61,090 nucleotides of DNA from Spirochaetota bacterium (GTDB lineage Bacteria > Spirochaetota > Spirochaetia > SPDA01 > JAJSAL01): contig JAJSAL010000030.1 in assembly GCA_024274705.1 (NCBI GenBank), forward strand, positions 1 through 61,090, read 5' to 3'. Positions 26,703 through 34,122 of this stretch are shown here, one piece after another (the stretch's first letter is position 1; each line of letters opens with the position of its first letter). Below the pieces are notes generated by a model. It saw only the letters and a list, made by a program, of their open reading frames with translations. It was not told the DNA's origin and ran no database searches. The translations under genes were made by a program, and so were the position numbers.

Positions 26703-27113
26703 CTATTTAATACTTCCATCCCGGTGGAAGCCTTTTATTCGAAGGAAGGAGCGGTTTATATTCTGGGTAATCTCCGTGGCCATCTTCGTTTTCTCTTCGG
26801 AACCGGAGTGTTTGTCCGGATGGTATTGAGAGAGCAGCTTTTTATAGCTTTTTTTAACATCCCCGAAGGAGGCGCCGAAGGGGACGTTGAGTGTTGCATA
26901 GTCCTCTTTGAGTTCTTTCGGTGGCAGGTTCGGAGCCGAATATTTTACCCCGGGAGCGGCTGCGTTTTTGCCGTGTTTCAGGAAGTCATCCAGTTCCTGC
27001 CATGCCTCATCAAGGTCCGGATCACCTGATTTTATGTTCTGTCCGTATCCGGTTTCACTGTCCTGAAACACCGAACGGAGGAGATTTCCCAGTCTGTCAA
27101 ACAGAGGATCCAT
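26703..27113 (-). CDS. J-domain protein
   Basis: This 136-residue protein has a C-terminal J domain (about 70-130): DYATLNVPFGASFGDVKKSY, KLLSQYHPDKHSG with the HPD tripeptide needed to stimulate DnaK, and NRSFLRIKG. The N-terminal half is acidic and has no recognised domain. It has no G/F region or zinc domain, so it is a type III J protein, probably targeting DnaK to a specific substrate. It converges on the sigma-54 activator with a 3-nt gap. Confidence 0.8.
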   Translation of the reverse strand: MDPLFDRLGNLLRSVFQDSETGYGQNIKSGDPDLDEAWQELDDFLKHGKNAAAPGVKYSAPNLPPKELKEDYATLNVPFGASFGDVKKSYKKLLSQYHPDKHSGSEEKTKMATEITQNINRSFLRIKGFHRDGSIK

Positions 27114-27157
27114 ACTTCACCATGGTACTTGAAATATATCGTCATGTCACGGAATGG

Positions 27158-27994
27158 TCAAACATCTGCATAATACGTTCCGGAAAATACATATTCCGGT
27201 CTTCCGGTACAGTACACATGATTGTTCCGGTCGTTCCATTGGACGAAGAGATCGTTCTGGTTGATGTGCACCAGGGGATCCCTTTCGGCAAAACCATTGA
27301 TGACCGATGCTACAGTTGCAATTCCCGCCACCGAGGAAAAATCCACCGGCAGCCGGGAAAACCATGCATACACGGTCATCTCTTCCCTGCTGAACATGAC
27401 GGGAAAGACCGGTTGAAACGACCATTCTTTTTTCAGCGACTTATTGAGCTGCCGGGAAAACTGTTTAATGGATGAAGCATCCATATTACTCGGAAATGCA
27501 ACGATTCCATTCAAAGAAAGGGATACCGGGGTCACTACGTGAACCTTATCGGCGATCTTTATGCGTTTGTTATAATCCTGGTCAGGTATTTCGATGAGCT
27601 CTTTACCGGTGTCCGTATGAAGGGGAATGCCCAGATCTATCCGAAAGTTTTTACTGTCTATGATGTCGATACAATGGATGGTGTTTTCCGTTTCTATCCT
27701 GAGCTGTCTGTCCGTAGCCAGTCCGAAATCAAAGGCGAACCTGCTGACGCAGAGCAGTGCGTCATGAATGACCGCGGATTCTTTCCCATTGGAAAGATAA
27801 AACCGGATTTTCAATTTTTCTTCCTCTCCCGGCAGAAGGAAGATGACGCCGTTACCGCCGACGCCGACGTGCTTGCGTAATATCTTCCGGGAAACGTGAC
27901 TGATATTCTCCGGGTCAGGGATGCCGGAGTTAAGGTAATTCGCAACGATGAGATCATTTTGAAAAATGTGAATTTTATAAAAACTTACTTCCAT
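27158..27994 (-). CDS. Diaminopimelate epimerase-like protein lacking both catalytic cysteines
   Basis: This 278-residue protein has the DapF two-lobe pattern: MEVSFYKIHIFQND at the start, HVGVGGNGVIFLLP, RFYLSNGKESAVIHDALLC, VSRFAFDFGL, SSVAGIATVASVING and NDLFVQWNDRNNHVYCTGRP. Aligned by eye to DapF, the first catalytic Cys (in QCGNGARC) is replaced by Ile and the second (in ACGSGAC) by Ala. The NPH motif is also lost. It should therefore not epimerise, but the fold and the C-terminal YMTGP-like block persist. It follows lysC by 18 nt and is probably cotranscribed. Spirochaete peptidoglycan usually contains ornithine, so a regulatory or binding role is possible. Start chosen at ATG 27994; a TTG at 28003 is in frame. 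Confidence 0.72.
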   Translation of the reverse strand: MEVSFYKIHIFQNDLIVANYLNSGIPDPENISHVSRKILRKHVGVGGNGVIFLLPGEEEKLKIRFYLSNGKESAVIHDALLCVSRFAFDFGLATDRQLRIETENTIHCIDIIDSKNFRIDLGIPLHTDTGKELIEIPDQDYNKRIKIADKVHVVTPVSLSLNGIVAFPSNMDASSIKQFSRQLNKSLKKEWSFQPVFPVMFSREEMTVYAWFSRLPVDFSSVAGIATVASVINGFAERDPLVHINQNDLFVQWNDRNNHVYCTGRPEYVFSGTYYADV

Positions 27995-28012
27995 ACGGGA
28001 CAAAACGAAGCG

Positions 28013-29350
28013 CTAAGTAAAAAACTCGTTATGCAGCTTCTGAATGGAATTATGCAGCATTTTCTGAGGTACGACAAGGGACAGATTGATATCCGAAGAC
28101 CCTAGAGAAATCATCCGGATCGGGATACCTGACAGCGCCTTGAAAACACGGCTTACAAACAGGGAGTCTTTCCAGAAATCCTGACCTACAAGACAGATGA
28201 TCCCTTTTTCGTGTTCCACATGTACCTTTCCTGTTTCCTGCAGGGATCCCACGATCTCCTCCAGGGCCGATGTGTTGTCAATCGTCATGGAGACCGATAC
28301 TTCCGATGTTGCAATAAGATCTACCGGGGTCTTGAACCGGGCAAAGGTGGAGAATATTTTCTGCAGAAAACCGTAGGCATTGAGCATTCGGGACGAAGTG
28401 ATGTTTATCAGGGTGATACCTTTTTTCCCGGCGATTGCACGGAGCCCGGACTGCTCAACCGTAGAGATGATGGAGGTATACTTCCCGTCCAGGTTCATGG
28501 TGTTCTTGACAAGGACCGGTATTCCCAGTTCCGTCGCCGGCTGAATAGTAGACGGATGCACTACTTTTGCGCCGAAATAGGCCAACTCTGCAGCCTCTGC
28601 GTAACTGATGTAATCGATCGTCCGGGCACGGTCTACGATCCTCGGATCAGACGTCATAATACCGTCCACATCGGTCCATATCTGGACTTCGTCTGCCTTG
28701 AGAGCAGCTCCAAAGATCGTTGCCGTATAGTCGGATCCCCCTCTTCCCAGGGTGGATACGGCCCCTTCTCCGGTCCTGGCGATAAAACCCTGACCTATGA
28801 TCAGCTTTCCGGGAACAGGCTGTACATGGTTCTTAATGTTGCGATAGGTCTGGTCAATGACCGGTGAAGCATAGGTGAACGAATTATCAGTTACCACAAG
28901 GTCCCTGGAATCGAGGAGTTCAGCGTTGATACCCCGCTGGTTTGCCCGATAGTAGAGCAGAGTGGTGGAAAGAAGCTCCCCAAAGGAGAGGAGGGCGTCA
29001 CTGCTGCGGGGAGAACACTCCTTGAGCATGACCAGCCCGGTAACAAACGCTTTAATTTCTTCGAAGAGGGCGCGTATATGCTTAAGGGATGCCTCTAAAG
29101 TGGTGCCGGTCAGGAATTCGCCTGCCGTGGATTCGTGACGGGATACGATTTGATCGTACAGTGAAAAAGCCTTATCTTTTTCCCCGCGCTCTGCACATTG
29201 TGTGATGTCCACAAAGGTATCGGTTATTTTGCTCATGGCGGAACTGATGAGAACCGGAGCCCTGTCTATCTGGGAAACGGCAATGTCGATTGCCTTATCC
29301 ATGTACTGAGCACTCTGAACGGATGTCCCACCGAATTTCATGACGATCAT
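28013..29350 (-). CDS. lysC: Aspartate kinase
   Basis: Phosphorylates aspartate, the first step toward lysine, threonine and methionine. The kinase domain has MKFGGTSVQSAQYMDKAI, LISSAMSKITDTFVD, GRGGSDYTATIFGAAL and WTDVDGIMTSDPRIV. A C-terminal pair of ACT domains (about 300-440: ITLINITSSRMLNAYGFLQ, VDLIATSEVSVSMTID, IRMISLGSSDINLSLVV) provides feedback control. Length 445 fits the monofunctional class with a ThrA/LysC(E. coli)-like kinase. Start ATG 29350 follows GGGGGAA. No lysine riboswitch is visible in its short leader. Followed by the DapF-like gene. Confidence 0.93.
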   Translation of the reverse strand: MIVMKFGGTSVQSAQYMDKAIDIAVSQIDRAPVLISSAMSKITDTFVDITQCAERGEKDKAFSLYDQIVSRHESTAGEFLTGTTLEASLKHIRALFEEIKAFVTGLVMLKECSPRSSDALLSFGELLSTTLLYYRANQRGINAELLDSRDLVVTDNSFTYASPVIDQTYRNIKNHVQPVPGKLIIGQGFIARTGEGAVSTLGRGGSDYTATIFGAALKADEVQIWTDVDGIMTSDPRIVDRARTIDYISYAEAAELAYFGAKVVHPSTIQPATELGIPVLVKNTMNLDGKYTSIISTVEQSGLRAIAGKKGITLINITSSRMLNAYGFLQKIFSTFARFKTPVDLIATSEVSVSMTIDNTSALEEIVGSLQETGKVHVEHEKGIICLVGQDFWKDSLFVSRVFKALSGIPIRMISLGSSDINLSLVVPQKMLHNSIQKLHNEFFT

Positions 29351-29539
29351 GTATTCCCCCGTTTAGAGCTAACATATCGCCTTTTTTCTGTCAATAAGAA
29401 ACGTAAAGCTTGACCGGCCTTTTTACCCATATATTATGTGGAGGCAAGGATTCGTTTGACTGCCCTCCCGGTTCCATCTGCTTGGAAGTCTTGATATTTT
29501 TCGGTAGTACGGGATAATACCTGAAAAGGGGTAAACACT

Positions 29540-30346
29540 ATGAAGCCAGGATTTGAAAACCGAGTAAAAACCATGCTTGATTCGGTACGGGCCAGGGTAG
29601 ACAGGAAACCGAAACTGGGAATTGTACTGGGTTCCGGGCTCTCCGGACTGGCAGATGACCAAGAAGGAACGGCGATACCTTACTCCGAAATAACCGGGTT
29701 TCCCGTACCTACGGTTGAGGGGCACCGGGGAGTCATGACGGTCACGGAACACTGCATTTACCTGGCGGGAAGGTTTCACTACTACGAAGGATACCCGATG
29801 GATGATGTCGTTCTGCCGGTTCTGCTCTTAAGGGGTCTAGATGTGGAAACACTCGTACTGACGAATGCCGCAGGCGGCGTCAACAGGGAGTATACCCCGG
29901 GGGACTTAGTGCTCATACGGGATCATATCAATCTTATGGGTACCCATCCTCTCATCGGCCCTAACAACCCGGAATTGGGGCCCCGGTTTCCCGATATGAC
30001 TCGAATCTATTCCAGGGAACTCCGTGGAGTTGCAATGGAATCCTCGGATGTGCCGCTGCGTGAAGGAGTATATGCGGCCCTCTCGGGTCCCAGTTATGAA
30101 ACCCCGGCGGAAATACAGATGCTGAATACCCTGGGTGCGGACATGGTCGGCATGTCCACAGTCCCGGAAGCAATCGTTGCGAATTACCTGGGAATGAACA
30201 TCCTCGGGATTTCCTGCATAACAAATATGGCTGCGGGAATCCTGGATCAGCCGCTTAACCATTCGGAGGTTATCGGGACGGGAAAAAAGGTGGAAGCCAG
30301 GTTTAAGGGGCTGGTATCCCGGATCATCAGGAACCTCGCAGGCTGA
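29540..30346 (+). CDS. punA: Purine nucleoside phosphorylase (trimeric type)
   Basis: Splits purine nucleosides with phosphate for salvage. Family blocks: GIVLGSGLSGLADD (phosphate loop), VEGHRGVM, GRFHYYEGYPMDDVVLPV, LTNAAGGVNREYTPGDLVLI, ALSGPSYETPAEIQML and GADMVGMSTVPEAIVA, then ISCITNMAAGI. Length 268 fits PNP-II/PunA enzymes acting on guanosine and inosine. Its stop codon directly abuts the ATG of the helicase fusion, so the two are cotranslated. Confidence 0.93.
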   Translation: MKPGFENRVKTMLDSVRARVDRKPKLGIVLGSGLSGLADDQEGTAIPYSEITGFPVPTVEGHRGVMTVTEHCIYLAGRFHYYEGYPMDDVVLPVLLLRGLDVETLVLTNAAGGVNREYTPGDLVLIRDHINLMGTHPLIGPNNPELGPRFPDMTRIYSRELRGVAMESSDVPLREGVYAALSGPSYETPAEIQMLNTLGADMVGMSTVPEAIVANYLGMNILGISCITNMAAGILDQPLNHSEVIGTGKKVEARFKGLVSRIIRNLAG

Positions 30347-32779
30347 ATGGAAGCTTCCGAACGCATCTGTCCTCCGATTATATTCCAGCTGAAGGAGTCT
30401 ATTGAAGACGCAGGATTTCAGGAAGTCCTGGCAGTCGGCCGGCTGGAGGAGGACGGCCTGGTCTCCTCTATCGTGGTCGCTGCCCGGGGTTCGGATATGG
30501 AAGTCCCGGCTTTGACCCCTTTTATGGAAAAAGGGGACGTGGTCATCCACAACCATCCTTCAGGTGTGTTGAAACCCAGCGCTGCGGATCTGCAGGTGGC
30601 ATCCCGGCTGGGCAACCAGGGTATCGGCTTTTTTATCGTCGATAACGAAGTGTCCCGGGTTTATGTTGTCGCCGAGCCTGTCGAAAAGAAGAAGCTGGTG
30701 CCCCTGGACATCGGAAGGCTGGAATCGGTGCTCATGCCCGGTGGTTCCCTGGAACGGATATATCCGGGTTACGAGGTCCGGGAGACACAGATTGAAATGC
30801 TCAGGAAGGTTGCACGAAACTTCAACGAAAACGGGATCTGTGTCGCCGAAGGGGGAACCGGAGTCGGCAAGTCCCTGGCTTACCTCCTGCCTGCCTTTGC
30901 CTGGGCGGAAGAAAACGATGAACGTATCGTCATCTCCACGGCTACTATCAACCTTCAGCAGCAGCTGGTATACAAAGACATCCCCCTGGTGAGGAAGATT
31001 CTTCCTTCCCGGATATCCGCCGCCCTGGTGAAAGGGAGAGGCAATTACCTCTGCCTGAAAAGGCTTGAAGATGCACTGCAGGAGACTGCATTGTTTCAGG
31101 ACGATGATACGGAACTGCTCAGGCTGAAACAATGGTGTGAATCCACGTCCACAGGTAGCAGGTCTGACCTATCTTTTCTTCCTGAAGAAAATGTCTGGCA
31201 GCGGGTACGATCGGAAACAGACGCCTGCCTGGGGTTACGGTGCAGATTCCGGGAACAGTGTTTTGTCCTGAAAGCGAGGAAAGAAGCCTCCTCAGCTCAA
31301 ATTCTCATTGCAAACCATCACCTGTTGTTTTCCGATCTTTCCATGAGACTCTCCGGTCTCGGTTTCGATGGGACGGCTGTACTACCGCCGTTCCACAGGA
31401 TTGTGTTCGATGAAGCTCACAACATGGAACACTGCGCAACCTCGTATTTTTCTGAAGAGATCAGCAGTATTGCGTTGAAAAAGCAGCTGTCCCGGTTGTT
31501 TCATAACCGTAAAGGGAGAAACATCGGGCTGCTTATTGGGCTGCAGCAGATTACCGGTCAAAACACCCCGACAAGGAAGGTTCCGGTTCTTATCGAATCG
31601 ACCCTGAAACAAATGGATGCCCTGGATTCCCGGTCGGAAGTGATCGTCGGAGAGCAGGGCAACCTTCGGTTTACCCCGGGGATGGACCGGGAAGTAGCGG
31701 ATTCTGTTCTAGATTTTATGAGGGACCTGCAGAAACTTCTCATCGATCTTGTGGATACACTCCATGAAGCTCTGGGGAGCTTAACCCCGGAAGATGCGGA
31801 GCTTCCGGTTCCTTTTGAAACACGGCTTGTAGTACACCGCCTGGAAGGTCTCGCTTCTGTTCTGGAACGTTTCTGCAGATTCGAAGAACGGAAAGATGAA
31901 GTCGTCTGGATGACAAGGGTGGTTGTACCCCAGGGAAGATATATCAGGTATGTCATTACTCCTCTCGATCTCTCCCGGCTTATGCGGGAATCGGTCTTTG
32001 AGCCGTATAAGACGGTGGTGTGTACTTCCGCCACCCTGACGGTGAACCAGGATTTTACGTTCTGGAGATCGAGGATCGGGCTGCATGATCACAGTGATGA
32101 ACGACTGGATCTGGCCATGTTCCTTTCCCCGTTCCCCTATAAGGAGCACGTGCTCTTAGGGATTCCTGGAAACGCACCCTTTCCTAATGAGGCAGATTAT
32201 CAGGATTTCATCAATAACGGCATCTCAAGGATCCTTGAGCTCTCCGAGGGAAAAGGTCTTATCCTGTTTACTTCCTACGAAATGCTTACACGTACCTACA
32301 ACTATGTAAAACCCCTGCTCGCAGAAAACGGTATCGTTGTGTTCAGACAGGGGGATGACGAGCGTTCCAGGCTGTTGAAGTCGTTTCAGGAAGATACAGG
32401 CAGTGTTCTCTTTGCAACCTACAGTTTCTGGGAGGGAATAGACGTGCCCGGGGAATCTCTTAAGGTCGTAGTCATCTGCAGACTACCCTTCCGCGTGCCG
32501 ACAGATCCGGTGCACATGGCACGGCTGGAGGCAATTGAAAAGCAGGGCGGCAATCCCTTCGTCGAACTATCTCTTCCGGAAGCAGTCATGAAATTGAAAC
32601 AGGGCTTCGGTCGCCTTATGCGCAGGACGACAGACAGGGGCGTTGTGTTTATTCTCGATTCCAGGGTGGTGAGGAAACAGTACGGTTCCGCCTTTATCGC
32701 GTCCCTGCCGGAAACCATGGTGTGCATTAAGGATATGGATTCTCTCCTCCTTGAAGTGGAGAATTTTCTCTACCCGTAA
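30347..32779 (+). CDS. JAMM (RadC/MPN-like) domain fused to DinG-type DNA helicase
   Basis: This 810-residue protein has two parts. Residues of about 1-115 form a JAMM metalloprotease-like domain: VVIHNHPSGVLKPSAADLQV gives HxH-x10-D exactly (His68, His70, Asp81), with Glu26 as the likely upstream acid. Residues 140-810 are an XPD/DinG superfamily-2 helicase: EGGTGVGKSLAYLLPA (Walker A, Lys175), STATINLQQQLV, four cysteines (GNYLC, DACLG, LRCRF, EQCFV) placed as for a 4Fe-4S cluster, VFDEAHNMEH (DEAH), VCTSATLT, ILFTSYEML-like block and GFGRLMRRTTDRGV. The fusion suggests a helicase with a built-in peptidase or zinc-binding sensor. DinG unwinds R-loops and damaged forks in other bacteria. The ATG abuts the punA stop. 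Confidence 0.88.
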   Translation: MEASERICPPIIFQLKESIEDAGFQEVLAVGRLEEDGLVSSIVVAARGSDMEVPALTPFMEKGDVVIHNHPSGVLKPSAADLQVASRLGNQGIGFFIVDNEVSRVYVVAEPVEKKKLVPLDIGRLESVLMPGGSLERIYPGYEVRETQIEMLRKVARNFNENGICVAEGGTGVGKSLAYLLPAFAWAEENDERIVISTATINLQQQLVYKDIPLVRKILPSRISAALVKGRGNYLCLKRLEDALQETALFQDDDTELLRLKQWCESTSTGSRSDLSFLPEENVWQRVRSETDACLGLRCRFREQCFVLKARKEASSAQILIANHHLLFSDLSMRLSGLGFDGTAVLPPFHRIVFDEAHNMEHCATSYFSEEISSIALKKQLSRLFHNRKGRNIGLLIGLQQITGQNTPTRKVPVLIESTLKQMDALDSRSEVIVGEQGNLRFTPGMDREVADSVLDFMRDLQKLLIDLVDTLHEALGSLTPEDAELPVPFETRLVVHRLEGLASVLERFCRFEERKDEVVWMTRVVVPQGRYIRYVITPLDLSRLMRESVFEPYKTVVCTSATLTVNQDFTFWRSRIGLHDHSDERLDLAMFLSPFPYKEHVLLGIPGNAPFPNEADYQDFINNGISRILELSEGKGLILFTSYEMLTRTYNYVKPLLAENGIVVFRQGDDERSRLLKSFQEDTGSVLFATYSFWEGIDVPGESLKVVVICRLPFRVPTDPVHMARLEAIEKQGGNPFVELSLPEAVMKLKQGFGRLMRRTTDRGVVFILDSRVVRKQYGSAFIASLPETMVCIKDMDSLLLEVENFLYP

Positions 32780-32815
32780 AAAAAAAGAGCAGTACCGCCT
32801 GTCGGCTGGTACTGC
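32780..32815 (-). terminator. Terminator of groES
   Basis: GCAGTACC (32789-32796) pairs with GGTACTGC (32808-32815). On the minus strand the stem is followed by CTCTTTTTTTTT, giving a strong rho-independent terminator. The A run starts right at the convergent helicase stop codon. Confidence 0.8.
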
Positions 32816-32842
32816 CTCATCTCTTGCTTAGTGTGATGCTAC

Positions 32843-33109
32843 TTATTCAATGACTGCTATGATATCCGGCATCTTCATGATGAGATGTTCTACCCCATCG
32901 ATCTTGATGGTGGTGCCGGCATACTTGTCGTACATCACTTTCTGCCCTTTCTTCACTGTGATGGCGTCTTTATCGTCGCCGACTGCAACAACAACGCCGC
33001 TTTGGGTTTTTTCCTGGGCTGTCTCAGGAATGTAGATGCCGCCGGCACTTTTTTCTTCACTCTCTTCCTGTTTTACCAGCACGCGGTCACCTAATGGTAG
33101 TATTTTCAT
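32843..33109 (-). CDS. groES: Co-chaperonin GroES
   Basis: This 88-residue protein is the heptameric lid of GroEL. Blocks: ILPLGDRVLVKQEESEEKSA, GGIYIPETAQEKTQSG (mobile loop region), VVAVGDD, VKKGQKVMYDKYAGT and EHLIMKMPDIIAVIE. Slightly shorter than the usual 95-97 residues. A perfect AGGAGG-type site precedes ATG 33109. groEL is not adjacent, so the pair is split in this genome. It has its own promoter (33177-33205) and terminator, so it is monocistronic. No CIRCE element is present. Confidence 0.96.
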   Translation of the reverse strand: MKILPLGDRVLVKQEESEEKSAGGIYIPETAQEKTQSGVVVAVGDDKDAITVKKGQKVMYDKYAGTTIKIDGVEHLIMKMPDIIAVIE

Positions 33110-33148
33110 GTGATCCTCCTGATTAAGATAATTGTAACATTAATTGCA

Positions 33149-33170
33149 GTTTATGATGTATCTGTAAACT
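33149..33170. promoter_or_regulatory. Inverted repeat at the groES transcription start
   Basis: AGTTTA (33149-33154) and TAAACT (33165-33170) with a 10-nt spacer begin at the predicted groES start point. Possible operator; not the CIRCE sequence. Confidence 0.3.
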
Positions 33171-33176
33171 AAAAAA

Positions 33177-33205
33177 AATATACGTATGAATCAAAGAAGG
33201 GTCAA
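33177..33205 (-). promoter_or_regulatory. groES promoter
   Basis: Minus-strand TTGACC (33200-33205), 17-nt spacer, TATATT (33177-33182). Good sigma-70-type match with ideal spacing, about 67 nt upstream of the ATG. Confidence 0.6.
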
Positions 33206-33275
33206 TAAGATTGTATAAGACATTTGCCAAAAAATAAAAGAATTAGTATTTTATTGTTGAGGAACGTAACGCATC

Positions 33276-33947
33276 ATGACTACCTGGATCATTGAGCTGC
33301 AGAGGGGTATCGATTATCTAAGGAAGCATTCCCCTAAAAAGGCTTTGGGATGCTTGAAAACTGCATTGTCGGCGTGCCCATCGAGCAACACTGCGGAAAT
33401 AGCGAAAATTTTTTTCTATCTCGGGGTGACCCTTAAAAAACTCGGGCTGAATGATTCTGCACTCAAAAGCTGGAGCATAGGCAGAAAGATCAGGAAAAAC
33501 GGTGTATCCGGAAAAATGTACAGCCGTTTTTGTAACGGTTACGGGATGAGCAAGCAGCCTTCCTGTGATATGGATGATTTTAAAGCGTTCTACTCTGTCC
33601 AACTGGAACGGTACCTGTTGAGTAAGCACTCGAGACGGTTCGGTACTGATGCGGAACAGGACATGATTCATGACCTGATCCTGGATTACTGGAAGGCTCT
33701 TAAGAAATCCGGTATTACGAAAGGGAAAGATACTGCTGAAAAAATGGCTCTCTTTCGGAGTATTAACATTATTTTCCCTTTCTTTGTCGTGCCGGAAACC
33801 ATGTCGGATACGGTAATTCCGGTGCATTTCGGTAAGAAAAAAAGGATCAGCCAGGGTGATAGATGTTTCTGCGGCAGCGGTTTACCCTATTGTCAGTGCT
33901 GCGGACGCACACCTGGCCAGCAGGAGCTGATAAATGGTCTATTTTGA
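33276..33947 (+). CDS. TPR-like protein with C-terminal SEC-C zinc motif
   Basis: This is a 223-residue soluble protein. The N-terminal 75 residues look like paired TPR helices (KHSPKKALGCLKTALSACPS, IFFYLGVTLKKLGLNDSALK). The C-terminus carries RCFCGSGLPYCQCCG, a CxC-x8-CC SEC-C motif like that at the tail of SecA and in several adaptor proteins; it binds zinc. The middle (HSRRFGTDAEQDMIHDLILD) is unrecognised. It is followed by about 175 nt with two dyads and a sigma-54 promoter before the sigma factor gene. Function unknown; SEC-C proteins often contact the ribosome or SecB-type partners. Confidence 0.65.
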   Translation: MTTWIIELQRGIDYLRKHSPKKALGCLKTALSACPSSNTAEIAKIFFYLGVTLKKLGLNDSALKSWSIGRKIRKNGVSGKMYSRFCNGYGMSKQPSCDMDDFKAFYSVQLERYLLSKHSRRFGTDAEQDMIHDLILDYWKALKKSGITKGKDTAEKMALFRSINIIFPFFVVPETMSDTVIPVHFGKKKRISQGDRCFCGSGLPYCQCCGRTPGQQELINGLF

Positions 33948-33986
33948 TACAATAAAAGACATTTACAGAATTTGTGAGTAATTTTG

Positions 33987-34004
33987 ACACGTTCTTTTAC
34001 GTGT
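33987..34004. promoter_or_regulatory. Dyad upstream of the sigma factor gene (site 1)
   Basis: ACACGT (33987-33992) and ACGTGT (33999-34004), 6-nt spacer. It overlaps a perfect TTGACA at 33984-33989 and lies about 80 nt upstream of the -24 element. Candidate operator or activator site. Confidence 0.4.
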
Positions 34005-34044
34005 ATCATATCAGCCTCTCTATAACCAATCTATAGTTCCTTGT

Positions 34045-34061
34045 GTGTAAAAGAATTACAC
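34045..34061. promoter_or_regulatory. Dyad upstream of the sigma factor gene (site 2)
   Basis: GTGTAA (34045-34050) and TTACAC (34056-34061), 5-nt spacer, 22 nt before the -24 box. A T-rich stretch follows, so it could also act as a weak hairpin terminator for upstream transcription. Confidence 0.4.
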
Positions 34062-34082
34062 GATATCTTTTTTTATGTTTTT

Positions 34083-34099
34083 TTGGCATACTTTTTGCT
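34083..34099 (+). promoter_or_regulatory. Sigma-54 (RpoN) -24/-12 promoter of the RpoS-like gene
   Basis: TTGGCATA (34083-34090), 4 nt, TTGCT (34095-34099). GG (34085-34086) and GC (34097-34098) are separated by exactly 10 nt, as required. Fits the TTGGCACG-N4-TTGCW consensus except at two less conserved positions. Predicted start near 34110, just upstream of the GGAGG site. Confidence 0.65.
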
Positions 34100-34122
34100 G
34101 TATATGTACACGGAGGCTCAAG

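Noticed and set aside
29351..29420. Lysine riboswitch upstream of lysC
   Set aside because: The gap to the divergent transcript is too short and shows none of the conserved lysine-riboswitch core.
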